From Luzula sylvatica (taxonomy: Eukaryota; Streptophyta; Magnoliopsida; Poales; Juncaceae), in NCBI GenBank assembly GCA_946800325.1, contig OX326958.1, positions 16,954,992 through 17,018,991 on the forward strand: 64,000 nt of DNA, given 5' to 3'. Both the position numbers and the translations under genes were made by a program. Shown in pieces: positions 10,215 through 23,283 of this stretch (positions within the stretch are counted from its first letter, which is position 1; each line of letters starts with the position of its first letter). The notes under the pieces were generated by a model. It saw only the letters and a list, made by a program, of their open reading frames with translations. It was not told the DNA's origin and did not search any database.

Positions 10215-11809
10215 GTGTGTGCGTACATCTTAGTTTAAATTTTCTTATCAATAAGTAAGTTCTGAATTAAAAATAAAGAAATAACTATAAATTTTCTAAT
10301 GATGTAGGATCCATCTCATCTTGTCCAAGAGAAACCGGCCACTCCATGGGAGGAGGAGGAGGTAAAATATATTTTCATATTGACCTATAAATATTTATAA
10401 TTTTTCAAATTATTAATATTTATTTTTTCGACAATAAATTCTTAATGTTTTAGTTTGAAAAATTCCTATATGTAAGTTTATACAGTTCATCTAAAAATAA
10501 GTTTCAAAATAAAAAAAAACCAACTATTAGTTTGCTCTGATGCAGGATTCATCTTTTCATCAATATATTATAAGTTTCAAAATGTAGAAATAATTATAAG
10601 TTTGAAATTATGCAGGATCCATCATTCCTACAAAACACTGGTACTATGGAAGGTGCGAACAATACGAATTTTCCGATGAATCCGTTAAAGGAGGTATATG
10701 ATTTTTCGCGAGCGCCGGTCAAATATATATTCTTATAACTAGATGTCATTGATGTGTTTATATATCTAAGTTTCAATTTTTTCATCAATAAATAAAATAA
10801 AAATAAATAACAATAAATTTTGCTAATGATGTAGGATGCATCTCATCTTGACACTGTTAATGAAACAAACAATACGAATGATTTGGGCATTCAATGGGAG
10901 GAGGTATATTACTTTTCAGATTCACCCTATATATATATATTAATATTTTAGTTGGACTATAAAAATTCTTGTATGTAAGTTTATGCAGTTCATCTGTAAG
11001 TTTTAAATCAAAACAAAAAACTAAATATTAGTTTCCTCATTGCAGGATTCATCTTTCTTTCAATATTTGGTAGACCTTGACACTATGGAAGGTGCGAACA
11101 ATACTTATGTTCCCATGAATCCATCCAAGGAGGTACGAAATTTTTCGCACCAATCATATATATGTTGCACCGGATTCATGGACAAAAAATTAGAAATTAT
11201 TTTTAACACAACTATCAATCAATGGTTAAAAATGCTTGGATGAGAAAATAGTGGAAGGTTATGTTAATCACAACCGTTTATCATGATTTAATCAATGATT
11301 GAAAATGTCTTGTCCAATTTTTTGTTCAATAATTTGTCAATTTATTCATTCCCCCCTTATATATATATATATATAAGTACCAAAATGTTGGTACTTAATT
11401 AAGTATTTTAGCCTCCCTCTATATATATATATAAACACGTGTGTGCGTGTGTACATCAAAGTTTAAATTTTGTTATCAATAAGTAAGTTCGGAATTAAAA
11501 ATAAAAAATAACTATAAATTTTCTATTGATATAGGATCCATCTCATCTTGCATTGGCCATTCCATGGGAGGAGGAGGAGGTATGAATATTTATAATTTGT
11601 CAAATTATTAATATTTTATTTTTCGGGTAATGAATTATTAAAATTTTAGTTTGATTATAAAATATTCCTAAATGTAAGTTTATACAGTTCATCAACAAAT
11701 AAGTTTAAAAATAAAGAAAACTAACTATTAGTTTGCTCTGATGCAGCATTCATCTTTTCTCCAATATATACTCGACCATGATGCTATGGATCAAGGTCCA
11801 CCGACATGA
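9069..11809 (+). CDS. Divergent R2R3-MYB transcription factor with amplified exon array
   Basis: Ten-exon model: 9069-9268, 9344-9545, 9637-9903, 10058-10135, 10308-10361, 10616-10693, 10835-10903, 11046-11132, 11535-11579, 11747-11809. The joined frame is 380 residues. Exons 1-2 encode two MYB repeats (about 13-65 and 67-114): W17 and W57 in the first, F70, W89 and W108 in the second. The first repeat lacks its middle tryptophan. The LLDRDEKSCYNRW stretch recalls the DUO1/GAMYB side of the family, but I cannot place it firmly. MYB pairs bind DNA in the nucleus. Exon 3 carries an eight-residue repeat. Exons 4-10 are short acidic exons of two kinds, starting D-S/P-S and ending in E or EE before gta. 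All junctions after exon 2 are phase 0. ATG 9069 was preferred over 8841, which would translate the TC repeat; ATG 9096 is also possible. Confidence 0.75.
9682..9819 (+). repeat. 24-bp coding minisatellite in MYB exon 3
   Basis: About 5.75 units of tccgtttcggcgaatccaat and close variants give the eight-residue repeat SVSANPIP, with T replacing A in some units. The unit length is a multiple of three, so copy-number changes keep the frame. Confidence 0.9.
10154..10221. repeat. (CA)n microsatellite in MYB intron 4
   Basis: About 28 CA units followed by a short GT run. The frames that cross it on both strands are not genes. Confidence 0.95.
10546..10587 (+). pseudogene. Dead A-type exon in the MYB array
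   Basis: After a good acceptor (gctctgatgcag) the sequence starts like an A-type exon (gattcatcttttcatcaata), but the frame meets TAG at 10585 and no donor follows. It is a truncated copy of exon 10 or a relative, lying in the intron before exon 6. Confidence 0.6.
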
Positions 11810-12423
11810 ATGTTCCAATGAATATTTTTTTGGGAAAATGTTATGGAAAATATTTTTGTATATTTTTGTTCTTTTTATTATTTGATACTAGTTTTGAATG
11901 AAAATTATAATAACTGAAATATTTAAATTATGTATATGACACATATATAATTAGTATATGTTAAAAATATGTATGGAGATTTTTAATTTAATATATGATA
12001 AATAGAGGGGTATGTTAGTCCAAATTTTTTTTAATACCATGAAATGTCAAAATCTCTAGAGTAAGGTAAACGAAAATAAATCCGAGGTTGGAGAGTTTTA
12101 TTTTGGAATTTCCAAAAATAAAAGAGATATTTAAAAATTCAAAACAATTAGGATTTATTTGAAAACCGTCCTACTCAAAATAATAAAATAAAATAATATG
12201 TATTTGTATAAAATATTATATATACTAATAATAATAAATATCATATATGTATAAATATTATTTATAATATATAATAAAATTATATTATTATTATTATTAT
12301 TATTATTAATAATATTGTTAAATGGGGATTTTTTTAATCTCCCGTTCATTCATTAATGCCAATGAAGATTGATCATATATATACGGTTGAAATTCGATTA
12401 TAATATTAAGATTTATGATAATA
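11810..12423. other. MYB 3' flank and A+T-rich intergenic DNA
   Basis: 11810-12000 is shared with the left-edge paralogue (140-330). 12010-12330 holds phrases like those at the ends of the Mutator-like MITEs (ttggaatttccaaaaataaa) and an (ATT)n run near 12284-12306. No gene is seen. Confidence 0.5.
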
Positions 12424-12458
12424 AGTATCCGTTGTCCAAACAAGAGTGTTGGTCATTG

Positions 12459-12502
<44 letters not shown>

Positions 12503-12600
12503 AGGATCAATGGCCAACAACGATAATTTTGCTAAATTTAAATATCAAAATAAAATTCCAACCGTATAGATATTATTTATATCATTTGAGAATGTCGTAG
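12424..12600. mobile_element. MITE fragment with central (AT)n
   Basis: Inverted ends (caaacaagagtgttggtcat and gatcaatggccaacaacg) flank an (AT)n run at about 12462-12499. They match the ends of the element at 12644-13182 but are joined in reverse order, suggesting a second, rearranged copy. Confidence 0.5.
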
Positions 12601-12643
12601 ATTAAATTTCATTTGAGAATGTCGGCGATATATATATAAGGAT

Positions 12644-13182
12644 ATGATCAATGGCCAACACTCTTGTTTGGTCAACGTCGGTCAACACCACTTATTTCAC
12701 TAAATCTAAATATTATAATCGAATTTTAACCATATAGATATGTTTTATATCATTTAGATATGACGTAGAGTAAATTTTGTACAATTTTGATTTTTATATC
12801 TAACAAAATCAATTACATATTTTCACAACCGTCCATTTCGGTAAATTTATAGATTTCCATGAAGAGAAATTCGAAACCTAGTAAAAATTCATCCTTAGCC
12901 TATATATATGATTTAAAATACATCCAAACAAAAAAAAATCGAATTTCAATTTTTTTTTAATGATGATTCATGTTGTAACTAGTTTCGACCGTTAATTTGT
13001 TTTAAGTATTATGATAAGTATGATAGAAATTTTTATTTTTCATGAAATTGAATCTACAACATTCTCAAGTAATATAAATCATATCTATACGGATAAAATT
13101 CGATTCTCATGTTCAGATTTAGTGAAATAGGTGGTGTTGGCCGACGTTGGCCAAACAAGAGTGTTGGTCATTGATCCTATTA
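12644..13182. mobile_element. MITE with inverted repeats of about 130 bp
   Basis: The left end (gatcaatggccaacactctt, then gtttggtcaacg and tttcactaaatct) is the inverse of the right end (agatttagtgaaataggtgg ... caagagtgttggtcattgatc). Repeats this long suggest a Mutator-like MITE. The target duplication is obscured by flanking microsatellites. Confidence 0.6.
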
Positions 13183-15230
<2,048 letters not shown>

Positions 15231-15294
15231 ACATCAGAAAATATGAAAAGACGAACCTACTACGTGCCATACAAAAGGTTCAGTGCCATTACTC

Positions 15295-15371
15295 TCCCTT
15301 CCCTCTCTCTCTCCAGAGCTCGATTCCCATAGCTCTCTTCGCATTTATTTCACTTCTCTTCACCCCACGCC

Positions 15372-15407
<36 letters not shown>

Positions 15408-15448
15408 TTTTACTGTTATACTTCTCTCACTCTAGAGAGAGAGAGAGC
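15295..15448 (+). promoter_or_regulatory. Pyrimidine-rich leader of the small-protein gene
   Basis: CT runs (ctctctctctct at about 15373-15390), a CA run and a short GA run lie 100-240 bp before the coding start. They look like a plant 5' leader. No clear TATA box was identified. Confidence 0.4.
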
Positions 15449-15508
15449 ATGGCAGAAGCCTTCAATTCACCACCTTACCTTAGCTTTATTTCACTGCCAA
15501 TCCTTTGA
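15449..15508 (+). other. Upstream ORF of 19 codons
   Basis: An ATG at 15449 (gagcATGGCAG, a better context than the main start) opens a 19-codon frame ending at TGA 15506-15508, 35 bp before the main ATG. If the leader is transcribed as inferred, this frame could reduce translation of the main protein. Confidence 0.45.
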
Positions 15509-15543
15509 AAATAACTTCAAAAAAAAAGAAAAAAAAAACGAAA

Positions 15544-16338
15544 ATGAGGCGATTAGGGTTTCGGATTTTGCTTTTTGTTGTTGGAGCTGCTCTTGTGGTG
15601 TTCTTCTTATTCAGTCATGATAGTAATACAGGATCAGGTTATTCTTCTTAATTCTTATTATGATATTTCGACTCGCCTTTTATTTTCCTTCTTTTTCTGT
15701 TGAATTAATACCCCATATTTGCTAAGTTCTTTTTTACACTCGTATTGTTCTTATTTTGAGTGGTTTGCTTGAAATGCAGGTTCAGTCTATGGACATAATT
15801 TCCTTCCAAGAGGTACAAATGCCAGAATAATGGAGGTACATGCATGATAATTAAATAAATAAAAAAGATCTTCTGATTTTGATAATACTTTAGATCTCCA
15901 GAATGATTTTCAATTTTGTAGCTTTGGTTTTTTTTAATTTGTGAGAAGTTTGTCTTAAAATAATCTGAATAGTTAGTTTTTTTTTTTTTAATAATTACTC
16001 CACATAATTTAACATAATTATAATAATTATTTTGCATATATTGTAGTCCGGACTGAAATTAAATGTCGAATTTTCAGGAAACGAGCACTTTCAACGCAAG
16101 AAGGCCGAAAAACAACTTGCAAAACTTCGATCAAGAAGATTATCCACATTTTGACCCGACTCCGAGTTCGAAAGCGAGCATAAAACACGGACCGATCGAA
16201 CATGGAACTCCTCTCATGCCTTTTATTCCTCGACCCGCTCCGCCTCCGACCCGTTTCGGAAGTGGCGCAGTTACCGGGTCCGGGGCTGGACCTGTTTCCG
16301 CGGACGAACCCGTTCCGTCTCCTCCACATAACAATTAA
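15544..16338 (+). CDS. Small membrane-anchored or secreted Pro-rich protein, unknown function
   Basis: Three exons, 15544-15637, 15780-15835 and 16078-16338, have good GT-AG borders and matching phases (1, then 0), giving 136 residues. Residues 1-24 are two arginines near the start followed by a hydrophobic run (ILLFVVGAALVVFFLF), so a signal peptide or type II anchor. The rest is polar: a middle with HFDPTPSSKASIKHGPIEHG and a tail rich in P, G and S (PFIPRPAPPPTRFGSG). This layout (membrane segment, variable spacer, short conserved Pro-rich C-terminal part) is that of plant precursors of secreted peptides, but no known peptide motif is clearly present. The last exon alone reads as a 91-residue frame from 16063, which uses intron sequence as its start. 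Confidence 0.7.
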
Positions 16339-16773
16339 TAGTTTTGTAGAATATAATTCTGACAACCTGAGAACTTTTTGTAATTTGTTTGTAGTTTGAA
16401 TGCCTAATGAAACGAACCAAACATCTTTTTGCTATGTAGCCTATGTTTATGAAGACCTTTTGATCTATTGTATATTTCCAAATTCAAACTATTTGAGGTT
16501 TTATTATTAAGATATGTTTATACACGTACTTATCACTTCTTTTACTTGCAATGAATTATAATTGGGCTATAATTTTGAAGCAAAGCAAACACAAGCTAGA
16601 TTTTTGTTGAGTTGTTTATTTTGTTCTCTCGGCCCAAAATTTTCTGTGACCCAATTGAGGTTCAATTGTAAACAAAAAAACTGATATCAATTTGTGGGTC
16701 ATATGAATTAATTGGTAATTAAATAAATCTGGTACTTAACTGTAAAATCTTGAATCAAAATTTAAAGAGAGGG
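16339..16773. other. 3' flank of the small-protein gene
   Basis: Probable 3' untranslated region followed by A+T-rich DNA. Nothing else is recognised. Confidence 0.4.
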
Positions 16774-17548
16774 GATTATTTCAAAAATCCCCTATATTGT
16801 CTGAATATTTCCAAAATATCCTGTTTTCTTTAGAACAATTTTTTCGAGTCTTTTGAGTCCCCAATATTATATAGGATGTTTTTTATGGCACGATTTTGTA
16901 TTTCTTGTCGGAGCCAACTCATTTTTATCTATCATCCAATATTTATATATAACTTATAATATTGTGTAAAAAAGTGTGAAAATTTTGGTAAGAAAAAACA
17001 AATACATATATTGAAAAAAATAAATAAATATCAAAATATAATGCAAGAGTATTTGTAATTTTTAATGATATATTATGTAGGTCGATCATTAAAATTTGAC
17101 CAAGGGATATTTTGGTTCAAAGAATTCATTTGGTTCCTATCCAAGAAAAGAAAAGAAAAGTCAATAATGTAAACGGGGCAAAGAGAATTCACCACTTCTC
17201 ATAGAAAATAGATTAAAAAAAAATAATTCTTCACTCCGCTCTTAACTCGTACTTTTTACCTTAATATTTATATATATTTATATTATAAATACAAATTTTG
17301 TTTTTATTTATATTTTTTTTAGCGTGAATGAAAATCAATGATATTTATATTTTGTTTAATATTGTTTATACATTTAGTAATATTTGTTTTAGGAAATAAA
17401 GTATAAATACTAGTGTTTTTATTATGAGTGGTAAAAAAATATAAATATTAAGATGAAAGATATACGGCGGCATATGATTATAAGAGTATTTGAAAAGATT
17501 AACTTTTAAATATTTCGAAAAGTAGGGGGTATTTCGATAATTTCCTTT
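16774..17548. mobile_element. Probable Mutator-like MITE
   Basis: The left end (ggggattatttcaaaaatcc, then cctatattgtctgaatattt) pairs imperfectly with the right end (aaatatttcgaaaagtaggg, then ggtatttcgataatttcc). The structure resembles the MITE at 43286. The flanks do not give a clean duplication. Confidence 0.4.
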
Positions 17549-18421
17549 CAAGAATATAGAAGAAAATATTCAAAAATATGAAGTCAAACTTTTTGAAAAA
17601 AAATCATTCTCTAGACTCCAATTACAACTTAATGGCTATCCTCTATATCTAGGTCATATCATTACTTTCCGTAATCTAAGCAAACTCGAGTTGTTAAGGT
17701 GGAACATAACTTCATTTGTGGTCACATTGCTATTAATTGCTCCATTTTAATCAATTTTAGTTAGTGGATCATGACATAATAAGATTGAGTACTAAGTTTC
17801 ACACAAAATAAAATATATATGAAGTGTCCGAAAAGTCACGAATCTACGTCTCGTCTCAGATTCATAGTTTGGCTTGTCTTCATGTAATGCCAAGCAATGT
17901 GTCCTGTCCAATTTACTAATCGGGCTCGAATTGGGAGGGAAATACCCGATTACTAAACCCGTGGGTTCGTGTATGGGAGAAAACGTATGCCCAGATTCTA
18001 CTTCGGGGCGGGTACGGGAGTACAAACATATTCGCGCCCCGCATAAGAGTTCTGTAATTGACTATTTAACTTTGTATAAACAAATAAAAATGGGATTAGT
18101 TTATTGGCAATACAATATACAAGATAAAAAAGATATTTTGATCACTTATATTCACTTCTTTAAAGTTCCGAGACCTGCATCAAATAAATGTGAGATTTTG
18201 GGGCCAAAATGCTTAAGACCCCCTCTATTTCCAAGTCCTCTTAATTTGCTCCCTCTCAACTAACTCAAAAGATGAAAAAGGCAAAAAGTTACTAAAAGTA
18301 GATACATCATACAATGCCAATCTGTTAAAGGATCATGACAGACCTCAGAAACAAAAAGCGGAAGACTTTTGTGAGATTTTCTTTTTTCAAATGACACCCT
18401 ATATTATTCATAAACTTATTT
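17549..18421. other. Intergenic with a degenerate cgggtt-rich patch
   Basis: 17925-18045 contains cgggctcg, acccgtgggttcg and ggggcgggtacggg, resembling the interior of hAT MITEs in this window, but no ends can be defined. No gene is seen. Confidence 0.4.
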
Positions 18422-18426
18422 TATGA

Positions 18427-18712
18427 TGAAAGAGGTAATTAAGACTTGCTTAAATCAAATTGTATTAATTTCTGTACTTCTAAATGACAGATTACAAGGG
18501 TATTTATACCCAACACTTAAACGGACTCAATTCTACTTATCGGGTTTTAAACCCAGAGTCCATTATAATAATGATCTACTTATGAGCTGTTTTACAATTT
18601 GCTACATAACTAAGATCAGATGGCTAAGAATAAACTAGCCGTTAAGATCAGACGCTCCATATTCATCTCCTTGCTTCTTCTCTTCTGAGCTTAAGATGAA
18701 GAACTGTTAATA
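18427..18712 (-). repeat. 3' LTR of the Copia element
   Basis: Read in element orientation it runs from TATTAACAG to CTCTTTCA. It begins with TA rather than the usual TG. The polyprotein stop lies inside it. Confidence 0.95.
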
Positions 18713-21700
18713 GCCCCCCTCAAGCCCAATGGCGTGGAGACAACAGTGAGCTTGTCCCGTAATAGATTGAAGCGAGGAGTAGGAAGTGATTTGGTGAGAC
18801 CATCAGCGAGTTGATCACGCGAACAAATGAAACGAACAAGAAGCTGGTGACTGGAGACACGTTCACGTACGAAATGATAGTCAATTTCGATGTGTTTCGT
18901 GCGAGCGTGAAATACCGGGTTGGAGGCGAGGTAGGTGGCACCGATATTGTCACACCACAACATGGGAAGCGAAGGAGAGGAAACACCAAGCTCATGGAGA
19001 AGGTACTGGAGCCAGATTAGCTCACCAGCGGCACAAGCAAGCGCCTTGTATTCTGCTTCGGTACTGGACCGAGAAATCGTAGGCTGCTTCTTAGACGACC
19101 ATGAGACGAGATTGGGACCCAGAAATATGCAAAATCCGGTGGTAGATCGACGATCGTCAGGGCACCCTGCCCAATCGGCATCGGAATAGGCATGAAGCGT
19201 TGAATCCAGTGAGTGCTTGAAGCTAAGTCCATGGGTTAGGGTTCCTTTGAGATAACGAAGAACTCTCTTTGCCAAACTCCAGTGATAATCGGTGGGTTGG
19301 TGCATGAATTGACTGCACTTATTGACCGCAAAAGAAATGTCCGGTCTCGTGATTGTTGCGTATTGAAGAGCACCAACAATTCGACGATAGAGAGAAGGAT
19401 CCTCCATGGGGGTACCAGTGTGTTTTGATACAGATTCACCGGCTGGCAGAGGCGTACTAGCCGGTTTGCAAAGGTCCATTTTTGCCCGAGAGATGATTTT
19501 GGATACGTATTGAGACTGAGAAAGAGTATAACCAGTCGTAGTTTTGATGCATTCAATCCCGAGAAAAAAATGCAGGGGTCCTAAATTTTTCAGAGAAAAA
19601 CTGGAGTTAAGCGAGTGAATGAGAGAGGAGATAGACGAGGAATTGTTGCCGGTAACAAGAATGTCATCGACATAAACAAGAACCCATGTAATCTCAAGAT
19701 CTTGTTGTCTTATAAAGAGGGAAGAGTCTGATTGAGATATGGAGAAGCCTAGAGAGATGAGACAAGAAGAAAGCTTGGTGAACCAAGCTCGTGGAGCTTG
19801 CTTGAGGCCATAAATGGCCTTATGTAAACGACAAACATGATGAGGAAAGGATGGGTCAACGAAACCAGGGGGTTGGTGCATGAATACTACCTCAGGCAAG
19901 TCACCATTCAAGAAAGCGTTATTAACATCCAGCTGATGAATAATCCAACCTCGAGAGATTGCTAGTGAGAGAACCAAGCGAACAGTAGTAGGTTTGATAA
20001 CGGGGCTGAATGTCTCATCAAAATCAACCCCTTCTTCCTGAGTGAAACCTTTCGCAACCAAACGTGCTTTATAACGCTCGATTGCACCAGTTGAGTTGTG
20101 TTTCACTTTAAACACCCACTTACATGGAATAATATTGTGAGTATTTGGAGGAGGTGTAAGAGTCCATGTGCCATTTAGTTGCAATGCGTTTATTTCACTG
20201 GCCATAGCAGCACGCCACTCAGGTGATTTGTTGGCAGTGGAAAAAGTAGATGGCTCCAAGGAGGAAGCATCAGCAATGAAAGTAACATAGTCAGAGAAAT
20301 CACGAGGACGAGCTGAGTTTGTCTGAGAACGAGTGATCATCGAGTGAGTGGAAGACTGAGGATTAGAAGAAAGAGTGTTAGGAGCAGAAGAATCTGACCT
20401 TGGAATATGATCTGTAGGAAGAGTTGGCAGTGCGGAAGATGTGGAAGATGGTACTAGAGTAAGAGATAGTGGGAGAACTGAGGTAGCGGTAGGAAGATCT
20501 GCGGAAAATTGATGAAAAGGAAAGACATGTTCATTAAACTTGACATGACGACTGATGTAGACTCGTTTGGAAGTAAGATCAAGGCATCGATAGCCCTTAT
20601 GATGAGTGCTATATCCTAGAAAGACACAAGAGGAAGATCGAAACTGAAATTTATGAGAAGTATATGGTTTGAGATATGGAAAACATTCACATCCCAACAT
20701 TTTGAAGTAGGAATAATCGGGAGATTTGTGAAAGAGCTTCTCAAATGGTGAAAGACGAGGTTCAGTAAGAGTAGGTAGTCTATTAATGACGAACACAGTG
20801 GAGTGAAAAATTTCTGGCCAGTATTCAAAAGGGATGGCGGCATGAGACATGGCAGAGAGACTCAACTCATACACATGGCGATGTTTACGTTCAGCTACCC
20901 CGTTCTGTTCAGGTGTGTAAGGACACGTTGTTTGATGAAGAATTTGAGGATAGGTCTTGGCAAGGAAGAAAAACTCGCTGCCACCATCGCTTTGTACCCT
21001 CTTAATAGTCCTGGAAAATAAATTCTCAACAAGTACTTTAAATTTAGAAAATGCGAGAGAGACCTCATTCTTAGTTTGGAGAAAATAAATCCAAGAAAAC
21101 TTGGAATGATCATCAATAAAAGTGACGTAATAACGAAATCCTTCAGAGGAGAGAATGGGAGAGGGTCCCCATACATCAGTATGAATCAAATCAAGAGGAT
21201 TAGAATATGTAAAAGCATTATTGGAAAAAGGCAATTTATGTGACTTTGATCGATTACAGTCAGTACAAGAATGAAAAGTTTTATTGGATACTTTGATTTT
21301 ATTCGAATGAAATAAAAGAGAAAGAACATCATGAGAGGTATGACATAATCGACTATGCCAAGTGTCTAGAGAGGCTAATTCAGAGACATAGGCAGAGATG
21401 GAGGGCGCAGAAGCGAGAGGGCTGGAACAATCCAGTTTATACAAGCCTTCAACTTGATGAGCTTCCATAATAGTGGCTTTGGTTGTTTGATCCTTAAGAA
21501 AACAAACACGAGAATGAAATTCAATAAACAGATTGTTATCTTCACAAAGCTTAGTCACACTAATTAGATTTTTCATGATAGAGGGGACATGAAGAACTGT
21601 GTTAAGTGTAACTGAAAGAGGAAGCGAAGAAGAAGAAGAAGAAGAAGAAGAAAGAGTAACGGAACCAGTATGAAGAATAACCAAACCTGTGCCATTACCA

Positions 21701-22911
21701 ATTTTGACCCCTTCAGAACCATTATAAGGAGAGAAGGAACTCAGGCTGTTGATATCGCCGGTGATATGATGTGTTGCTCCCGAATCCAAGAACCACTCGT
21801 GCGGAGGTTGGACATAAGGCGAAGGATGGAGTCCAGATTGAGCAATGAAGGTTTGAGGAGAAGGCGTGGCAGGTCTTGGAGGAGCTGGAGCAGGGGCTCG
21901 AGGAGGAAATTGTGGTTGAAAATTCTGGTTAAACCGTTGATAACAACGATCAGCGGTATGGTTATTCTTGAAGCATATCTGACAAGTTGGTTTGTCACCC
22001 GAATTTTTGTTCTTATTCTTTTTAGAGTAATATGGGCGCGGAAATGGTTGGAAAGATTGAGGTTGTTGAAAACCTGGAAATGATTGCCCAGAATGTTGAG
22101 AATAAGCCTGGCTGTAGAACAGTTGGGCTGAGGAAGGAAATTGTTGTTGAGAGGAAGTAGGCCCAATGATTGGTCCAGGGCCCAAAATTGAGTTAGGAGA
22201 AGAGGTATTAGGTGTGGAGTGAGAAGAAGAGGAAGGTCTGTGAGCAAGAAACGCCATTGCAGTGTTAGAAGAAGCTTGTTGCTGATCTAACATGGCTTCA
22301 TAATTGAGAAGTGCGCCTTGAAGATCCGAGAAGGTTGGAGCTTGAGTCCGTTCTGCAAGAGCTGCAAGAACAGGGTTGAATTCAGATCCAATACCTGTCA
22401 TCGTGTACACAAGAAGCTCGCGATCAGACACGGGATCGCCAATCGAGCCAAGGAGATCCGCCAGCTGCTTGATCTTGGAGAGAAAGTCAGAGCAGCTTGA
22501 GTTGTTGCGTCGTTGATTGAGAAGACTCCGACGTATCTCAATAGATCTGGCTAAAGAATTAGAAGAAAAGCTGCGTTGAAGACAGGTCCATAGAGCATGA
22601 GCGGTTGTACATGTAGCAACTTGTGACATGATCGATTCAGACAAGGAGGAGAACAAGAAAGCCAAGATTAGCTGATCTTGACGCTCCCAATGCTGGAATT
22701 TTGGATTTGGGGTCTGAATTAAAACCGAATTGGCGCCCACGGTGGAAAGAATAGGCTCTGGTGGTGCGATGGAGAGATCAAGATGATGAATTAAGCCATG
22801 TCCTTTCAGAACCGGAACAATTTGAGACTGCCAAATCAGAAAATTAGATTTGTCGAGTCTGATTTGGAAGTTCTGAGAAAAGGTAACTGGTTTATCGTTG
22901 ATTTCTTCCAT
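18691..22911 (-). CDS. Copia gag-pol polyprotein, intact
   Basis: The frame of 1406 codons has no interruption. In order: an N-terminal gag region (about 1-300); one CCHC zinc knuckle (about 310-323, CX2CX4HX4C); the aspartic protease motif DSGA at about 376; an integrase with an HHCC zinc finger (starting WHSRLCH) and a DDE core (DVWGP ... DDHSKFSW ... SDGGSEF); reverse transcriptase with the YVDD box near 1081; and RNase H (YSDADWAG ... SSTEAEYKA). The product would form a particle, copy the RNA and insert the cDNA. A poly-Ser run comes from a GAA/TTC microsatellite (about 21630-21652). The frame crosses the polypurine tract and ends 22 bases inside the 3' LTR. ATG 22911 is the first start after the primer-binding site. 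Confidence 0.96.
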   Translation of the reverse strand: MEEINDKPVTFSQNFQIRLDKSNFLIWQSQIVPVLKGHGLIHHLDLSIAPPEPILSTVGANSVLIQTPNPKFQHWERQDQLILAFLFSSLSESIMSQVATCTTAHALWTCLQRSFSSNSLARSIEIRRSLLNQRRNNSSCSDFLSKIKQLADLLGSIGDPVSDRELLVYTMTGIGSEFNPVLAALAERTQAPTFSDLQGALLNYEAMLDQQQASSNTAMAFLAHRPSSSSHSTPNTSSPNSILGPGPIIGPTSSQQQFPSSAQLFYSQAYSQHSGQSFPGFQQPQSFQPFPRPYYSKKNKNKNSGDKPTCQICFKNNHTADRCYQRFNQNFQPQFPPRAPAPAPPRPATPSPQTFIAQSGLHPSPYVQPPHEWFLDSGATHHITGDINSLSSFSPYNGSEGVKIGNGTGLVILHTGSVTLSSSSSSSSSLPLSVTLNTVLHVPSIMKNLISVTKLCEDNNLFIEFHSRVCFLKDQTTKATIMEAHQVEGLYKLDCSSPLASAPSISAYVSELASLDTWHSRLCHTSHDVLSLLFHSNKIKVSNKTFHSCTDCNRSKSHKLPFSNNAFTYSNPLDLIHTDVWGPSPILSSEGFRYYVTFIDDHSKFSWIYFLQTKNEVSLAFSKFKVLVENLFSRTIKRVQSDGGSEFFFLAKTYPQILHQTTCPYTPEQNGVAERKHRHVYELSLSAMSHAAIPFEYWPEIFHSTVFVINRLPTLTEPRLSPFEKLFHKSPDYSYFKMLGCECFPYLKPYTSHKFQFRSSSCVFLGYSTHHKGYRCLDLTSKRVYISRHVKFNEHVFPFHQFSADLPTATSVLPLSLTLVPSSTSSALPTLPTDHIPRSDSSAPNTLSSNPQSSTHSMITRSQTNSARPRDFSDYVTFIADASSLEPSTFSTANKSPEWRAAMASEINALQLNGTWTLTPPPNTHNIIPCKWVFKVKHNSTGAIERYKARLVAKGFTQEEGVDFDETFSPVIKPTTVRLVLSLAISRGWIIHQLDVNNAFLNGDLPEVVFMHQPPGFVDPSFPHHVCRLHKAIYGLKQAPRAWFTKLSSCLISLGFSISQSDSSLFIRQQDLEITWVLVYVDDILVTGNNSSSISSLIHSLNSSFSLKNLGPLHFFLGIECIKTTTGYTLSQSQYVSKIISRAKMDLCKPASTPLPAGESVSKHTGTPMEDPSLYRRIVGALQYATITRPDISFAVNKCSQFMHQPTDYHWSLAKRVLRYLKGTLTHGLSFKHSLDSTLHAYSDADWAGCPDDRRSTTGFCIFLGPNLVSWSSKKQPTISRSSTEAEYKALACAAGELIWLQYLLHELGVSSPSLPMLWCDNIGATYLASNPVFHARTKHIEIDYHFVRERVSSHQLLVRFICSRDQLADGLTKSLPTPRFNLLRDKLTVVSTPLGLRGAINSSSS
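18713..18727 (-). promoter_or_regulatory. Polypurine tract
   Basis: On the minus strand, gggcttgaggggggc directly precedes the 3' LTR. This is the usual place of the plus-strand primer of reverse transcription. Confidence 0.85.
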
Positions 22912-22984
22912 TTAGATGAGGAAATAGAGAATTCTTGAAGAATTCTTGTATCAGAAGATTCTTTGAGCGTTTGCTCTTAGTGTC

Positions 22985-22997
22985 GCTCTTGATACCA
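22985..22997 (-). promoter_or_regulatory. Primer-binding site, initiator tRNA-Met type
   Basis: Directly after the 5' LTR the minus strand reads TGGTATCAAGAGC. It matches the complement of the 3' end of plant initiator tRNA-Met (TGGTATCAGAGC) apart from one extra A. Confidence 0.9.
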
Positions 22998-23283
22998 TGA
23001 AAGAGGTAATTAAGACTTGCTTAAATCAAATTGTATTAATTTCTGTACTTCTAAATGACAGATTACAAGGGTATTTATACCCAACACTTAAACGGACTCA
23101 ATTCTACTTATCGGGTTTTAAACCCAGAGTCCATTATAATAATGATCTACTTATGAGCTGTTTTACAATTTGCTACATAACTAAGATCAGATGGCTAAGA
23201 ATAAACTAGCCGTTAAGATCAGACGCTCCATATTCATCTCCTTGCTTCTTCTCTTCTGAGCTTAAGATGAAGAACTGTTAATA
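22998..23283 (-). repeat. 5' LTR of the Copia element
   Basis: 286 bp, the same as the 3' LTR over its full length as far as can be read. It contains the promoter region. Confidence 0.95.
23072..23079 (-). promoter_or_regulatory. TATA box of the Copia LTR
   Basis: TATAAATA on the minus strand, about 200 bp into the 5' LTR and about 160 bp before the polyprotein start. Confidence 0.6.

Larger units (their letters stand above)
9904..11809 (+). repeat. Tandem exon-intron array of the MYB gene
   Basis: The unit is: A-intron (tgtaagtttatacagttcat ... tgcag), A-exon (gattcatctttc ..., 78-87 bp), B-intron (aagtttaaatttt ... gatgtag), B-exon (gatccatctcatctt ..., 45-69 bp). Units: 9904-10361 (exons 4, 5), 10362-10903 (relic exon, exons 6, 7), 10904-11579 (exons 8, 9), 11580-11809 (terminal A-type exon 10 with the stop). 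Introns as well as exons are similar between units, so the units arose by duplication of genomic DNA. Confidence 0.8.
18427..23283 (-). mobile_element. Complete Ty1/Copia LTR retrotransposon
   Basis: Two direct repeats of 286 bp (18427-18712 and 22998-23283) bracket one uninterrupted polyprotein frame on the minus strand. The host repeat tatga occurs at 18422-18426 and 23284-23288, an exact 5-bp target duplication. The primer-binding site and polypurine tract sit where expected. I found no difference between the LTRs by eye, so insertion is recent. The domain order (integrase before reverse transcriptase) makes it Copia; details of gag and RNase H suggest the Ale/Retrofit lineage, which is inference. 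All parts needed for an autonomous element appear present. Confidence 0.97.

Noticed and set aside
10040..10258. Open frames on both strands through the CA repeat
   Set aside because: They exist only because the microsatellite has no stop codons.
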